Assembly (NCBI GenBank): GCA_021234155.1
Contig: JAJEKV010000088.1
Span: forward strand, 310,001-374,000
Length of the DNA stretch: 64,000 nucleotides
Direction: 5' to 3'
Source: Isoetes taiwanensis
Lineage: Eukaryota; Streptophyta; Lycopodiopsida; Isoetales; Isoetaceae
The notes beneath the pieces are model-generated. The model did no database searches. It was not told the origin of the DNA and worked only from the letters and a program-made list of their open reading frames with translations. The position numbers and the translations under genes are program-made. Below, one piece after another: positions 61,430 to 64,000 of the stretch. Each line of letters opens with the position of its first letter. Position 1 is the stretch's first letter.

Positions 61430-64000
61430 AAATGAAAGCGTAAGATTGATGAAATTTGTAAATTTATATATGATCGGGTTCAAGATTTCGTCACGTGCAA
61501 AGGAGAGCTTTAGCGATGGCTGTTTCGGGATGAAAGGCTGCACTTCTTTTGAACCTGCCATTTGGAAATCGGTATAAGCAATTCTGAAGGATACTATGCT
61601 AAAAATATCCGTGAAGGTCTGCGGGAAGTGAAACAAGCAAATAGCAATGATAAATTAGTAGCTAAGCATTCCACGTTATCAATGATTGTTGGTGAGAATG
61701 GAAAACTTCGGGCAAAAGGTAGCCTCGAATTCTTCAAGTGCAAGCAAGAAACCTCACAAAAGGCTGCAATTAGAAGAAAGCGGATGTCATTATCGGGTGC
61801 TAATATGTGGGCAGCGGGGGGGAAACCCAGGCGGACATGCTTAGGAATCAACCAAAGCGGTTGGTAAATGAGTTTTGGTTAACCCACACAAAAAACTTCT
61901 CCAAAGTCTGAGGGATGTCGGGAAGAAAAGGACACTTCAATCCGGTTTTTGGACATGCCCCGTGTCGGTTTTAAGTCTTTTAATCCTCTTTTTTGCAAGC
62001 TTGATAGAAGCTGGCTTACGTGCATCTGGATAAGTTTAGTAATCCTATTTGCATTCCATGTAAGGGATGTATCGATATACATTGAAGTACATCCAACTAC
62101 CGTAATTATATTTTTACACTTGGAGGTACTAAATGAGCTATGTTTAACGAGGGAAAAGTACTAGGATGTACTTCCAATTACATCAATGTGGCATAAAAGC
62201 AGAAAATGTGTTGAAAGTCGGTACGTTTATTATAGTCTTGATTTTGTAGTTTCCAAGTACATTCTGATTACATTTTAAGCTTTCTGATCTCAAGATAGTT
62301 TTTAAAGATAGGGTGATACATAAAAGTATTTAAATGTACTTCCTTCCATAATAAAAAATTATGAAATACATACATCTGTGTCTGATGACCTTTATGCGTG
62401 ACCTGGTTACATATTGAGTTTTATGTACATCACGGAACTCTTTGGAGTACATTCTTTATACATTTATACATATCATGTACATGGTATGTGCGATGTTGTG
62501 GTATAGTAGTTGAATGTATATCAAATCATGATCGAGTGCCATAGAACTAATGGAATATGCGCAACATCTTTGAATTAAATAAGTAGTTCTAATTTATATC
62601 TTACTTATACATGTAAACTTTTTTTTTTCCTTGCGAGTGAATTGTATGAGATGTTCAAAGATGAACATCACGAAGTCCGGATTAGCATCGAAAAAGTTCG
62701 AGTTGCTTAAGCCTCGTGTGTGTGAAAGGTTGAAAGAGAGGAACACATCTTTGCTGCGTGAAGCATGAACAAGGCTGATCTATCTGAGAAAAGCTTTTAC
62801 AGATCTGAGGAGCAAATTTCATGCCAATTGTACATGTTCTTGTGGTGTTTGTGCGTGAGATGAGAACAATGGCGTCCGCCAAGCTCCTTCTAAAACATTT
62901 CAAAATGTTGGTGCTATGTGGAAACTACGATTGTGACAAGGGAAGGCGAAAAGTGGCATAGTTTGGAATGTCAAGGGAGAGTGCGAAGCGTGGCGAAAAT
63001 ATTCAAATCGTCCTAAGGAGAAAGAGTCGCAGAATGAGAACATTGAATGGCAAGTTTACAAATGCATGAGCGAACCTTCCAAAGGCGGCACTTCAAGGAG
63101 GTTGAAGCTTATTCTTGGCGGGACTCGGTACATTGCTTGACAAGATGTTTGGCACCTTACAAAGTTCACTATTCACACAACTTTTCAACAAGTTGGCGAG
63201 AGCAAACAATTCGGGGAAATCGATGCAAAATTTGAGGGATGATTCTGTTTTGTGTCGATAATGGACTTTCGCGAGAGAACTACACTTTCGCGACCATTCG
63301 AGGGGAGGTTCGGTCAGAGCATTGGAACAATGACCCGGATAACTATTACGGTGCATATAACCATGATGAAAGTCAATGGCGAGCTGAAAAAAGCTGTTCA
63401 TTTGTATGTTTCGATGTTATGAAGCATGATGCTTTCTTTGTTGGTGCACTCAAGAAGCACCATATTTGGATGATGCAAAAAGGTTTTGGCCACATCAAAT
63501 ACCATGTCATGTGGTCGATGGGTGTCTTTGCTTTCGGTTTAAGTGTTCTCGAGCCTTTTATTTGAATGTGGCCCAATATTATAGCGGGTATAAAATTAGG
63601 ATCGCGATGGAATTATTTTGGCTCGGGCCATGGAAAAGGAGAACATGATGGGCGGTACGCTTTGGAGAAAAGGTTCCTAGCGACGAGCAAAGGAAGAATG
63701 GTGTTAGATTTTGGGTGCCAACTACGCTTGCACTTTCTTTGAGACAAAAGAAGTGCAAAATGGGCGAGTCATATGGGAGTTGATGGCGAAGACATTAAAG
63801 AGGGACCCTCGTTCAGTTGTGAGACATTGCACGGTACTCTAGCTATACATTGTGTAATGCGCTATTAATCCGGTGACCCAACACTTGTCATGTATAGATC
63901 CACTGTCATGTTTTGCAATGGTTGCTTGAATTTCAGATGGGGAGAATGTGAGAATCTCGAGAGGCATTGTGGTGCGTGGATTTGCATAAAAGCGGAGCCT
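61430..64000 (+). pseudogene. Transposase relic of the large transposon, second copy, cut by window end
   Basis: Counterpart of about 23,990-26,552. Readable pieces include KHDAFFVGALKKHHIWMM, GFGHIKYHVMWS (63,239-63,565) and, in other frames, GHGKGEHDG near 63,622-63,650. It breaks in different places from the left copy: the HIWMM-to-VMW stretch is continuous here, while the SDGC motif reads only in the left copy. That pattern suggests a common better frame behind both. The gene continues beyond the window. Confidence 0.5.

Larger units (their letters stand above)
37477..64000 (+). repeat. Second copy of a ~37.45-kb direct duplication
   Basis: This segment repeats 1-26,552 in the same order and orientation. 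The offset is 37,476 at the start and about 37,448 at the end, a net loss of some 28 bp from small indels. All landmarks recur: hAT gene, H3 fragment, GC-rich modules, chromovirus, minisatellites, LTR and the left part of the large transposon. The duplication runs past both window edges, so its junction and true length are unknown. Confidence 0.95.

Noticed and set aside
1-64000. Organellar (chloroplast or mitochondrial) DNA
   Set aside because: No organellar genes or rRNA recognised; the content is nuclear transposons and minisatellites.

Overview
This window looks like nuclear DNA of a flowering plant, from a repeat-rich heterochromatic or intergenic region. The evidence is an intron-bearing hAT transposase gene with plant-like GT-AG introns, a decayed Ty3/gypsy chromovirus, an isolated LTR with TGTGACG/CGTCACA ends, tRNA-promoter SINE-like pieces, several minisatellites, and a DNA transposon that carries a ULP1-type protease. 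I see no operons, no CRISPR, no complete tRNA or rRNA gene and no clear host housekeeping gene. I cannot name the species.

The dominant structure is a direct duplication with a period of about 37.45-37.48 kb. Positions 1-26,552 recur in the same orientation and order at 37,477-64,000. Both window edges lie inside the repeat, so no junction is visible. Layout of the left copy: hAT transposase gene (204-3,012, four exons, intact); a histone H3 C-terminal fragment (3,552-3,698); three GC-rich modules (3,921-4,408); a SINE-like piece; a chromovirus relic (about 5,600-9,532); a minisatellite zone (9,611-12,506) with a second SINE-like piece and a long array of heat-shock-element-like pentamers; an LTR with its polypurine tract (14,890-16,550); a retroelement zinc-finger-like fragment (17,152-17,307); a poorly understood stretch with possible minus-strand exons (17,900-19,730); AT-rich DNA; and the left end of a large DNA transposon (from about 23,230).

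That transposon is the most interesting item. Its left end has an array of 16-bp palindromes. A broken transposase gene follows on the plus strand (about 23,990-26,963), then three 180-bp tandem repeats (27,055-27,599), then a broken ULP1-like cysteine protease gene on the minus strand (32,440 down to about 27,640), and finally an inverted copy of the left end at 32,560-32,670. The two genes are tail to tail. From 33,200 to 37,476 the DNA is mostly unassigned, with a 33-T run, a Helitron-like 3' end candidate (35,041-35,082) and a GC-richer patch of unrecognised ORFs.

The right copy (37,477-64,000) repeats all left-copy features, but nearly every reading frame in it is broken by small indels. 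The differences are very uneven. Segments of 0.5-1.3 kb look identical, and next to them lie dense clusters of small edits, often at CAG, CTG or ACG. This pattern does not resemble ordinary divergence. It suggests that part of the sequence is uncorrected long-read consensus, and that the duplication may be a false one from assembly. Frameshifts in the right copy, and in 23,000-32,500, should be read with that in mind.
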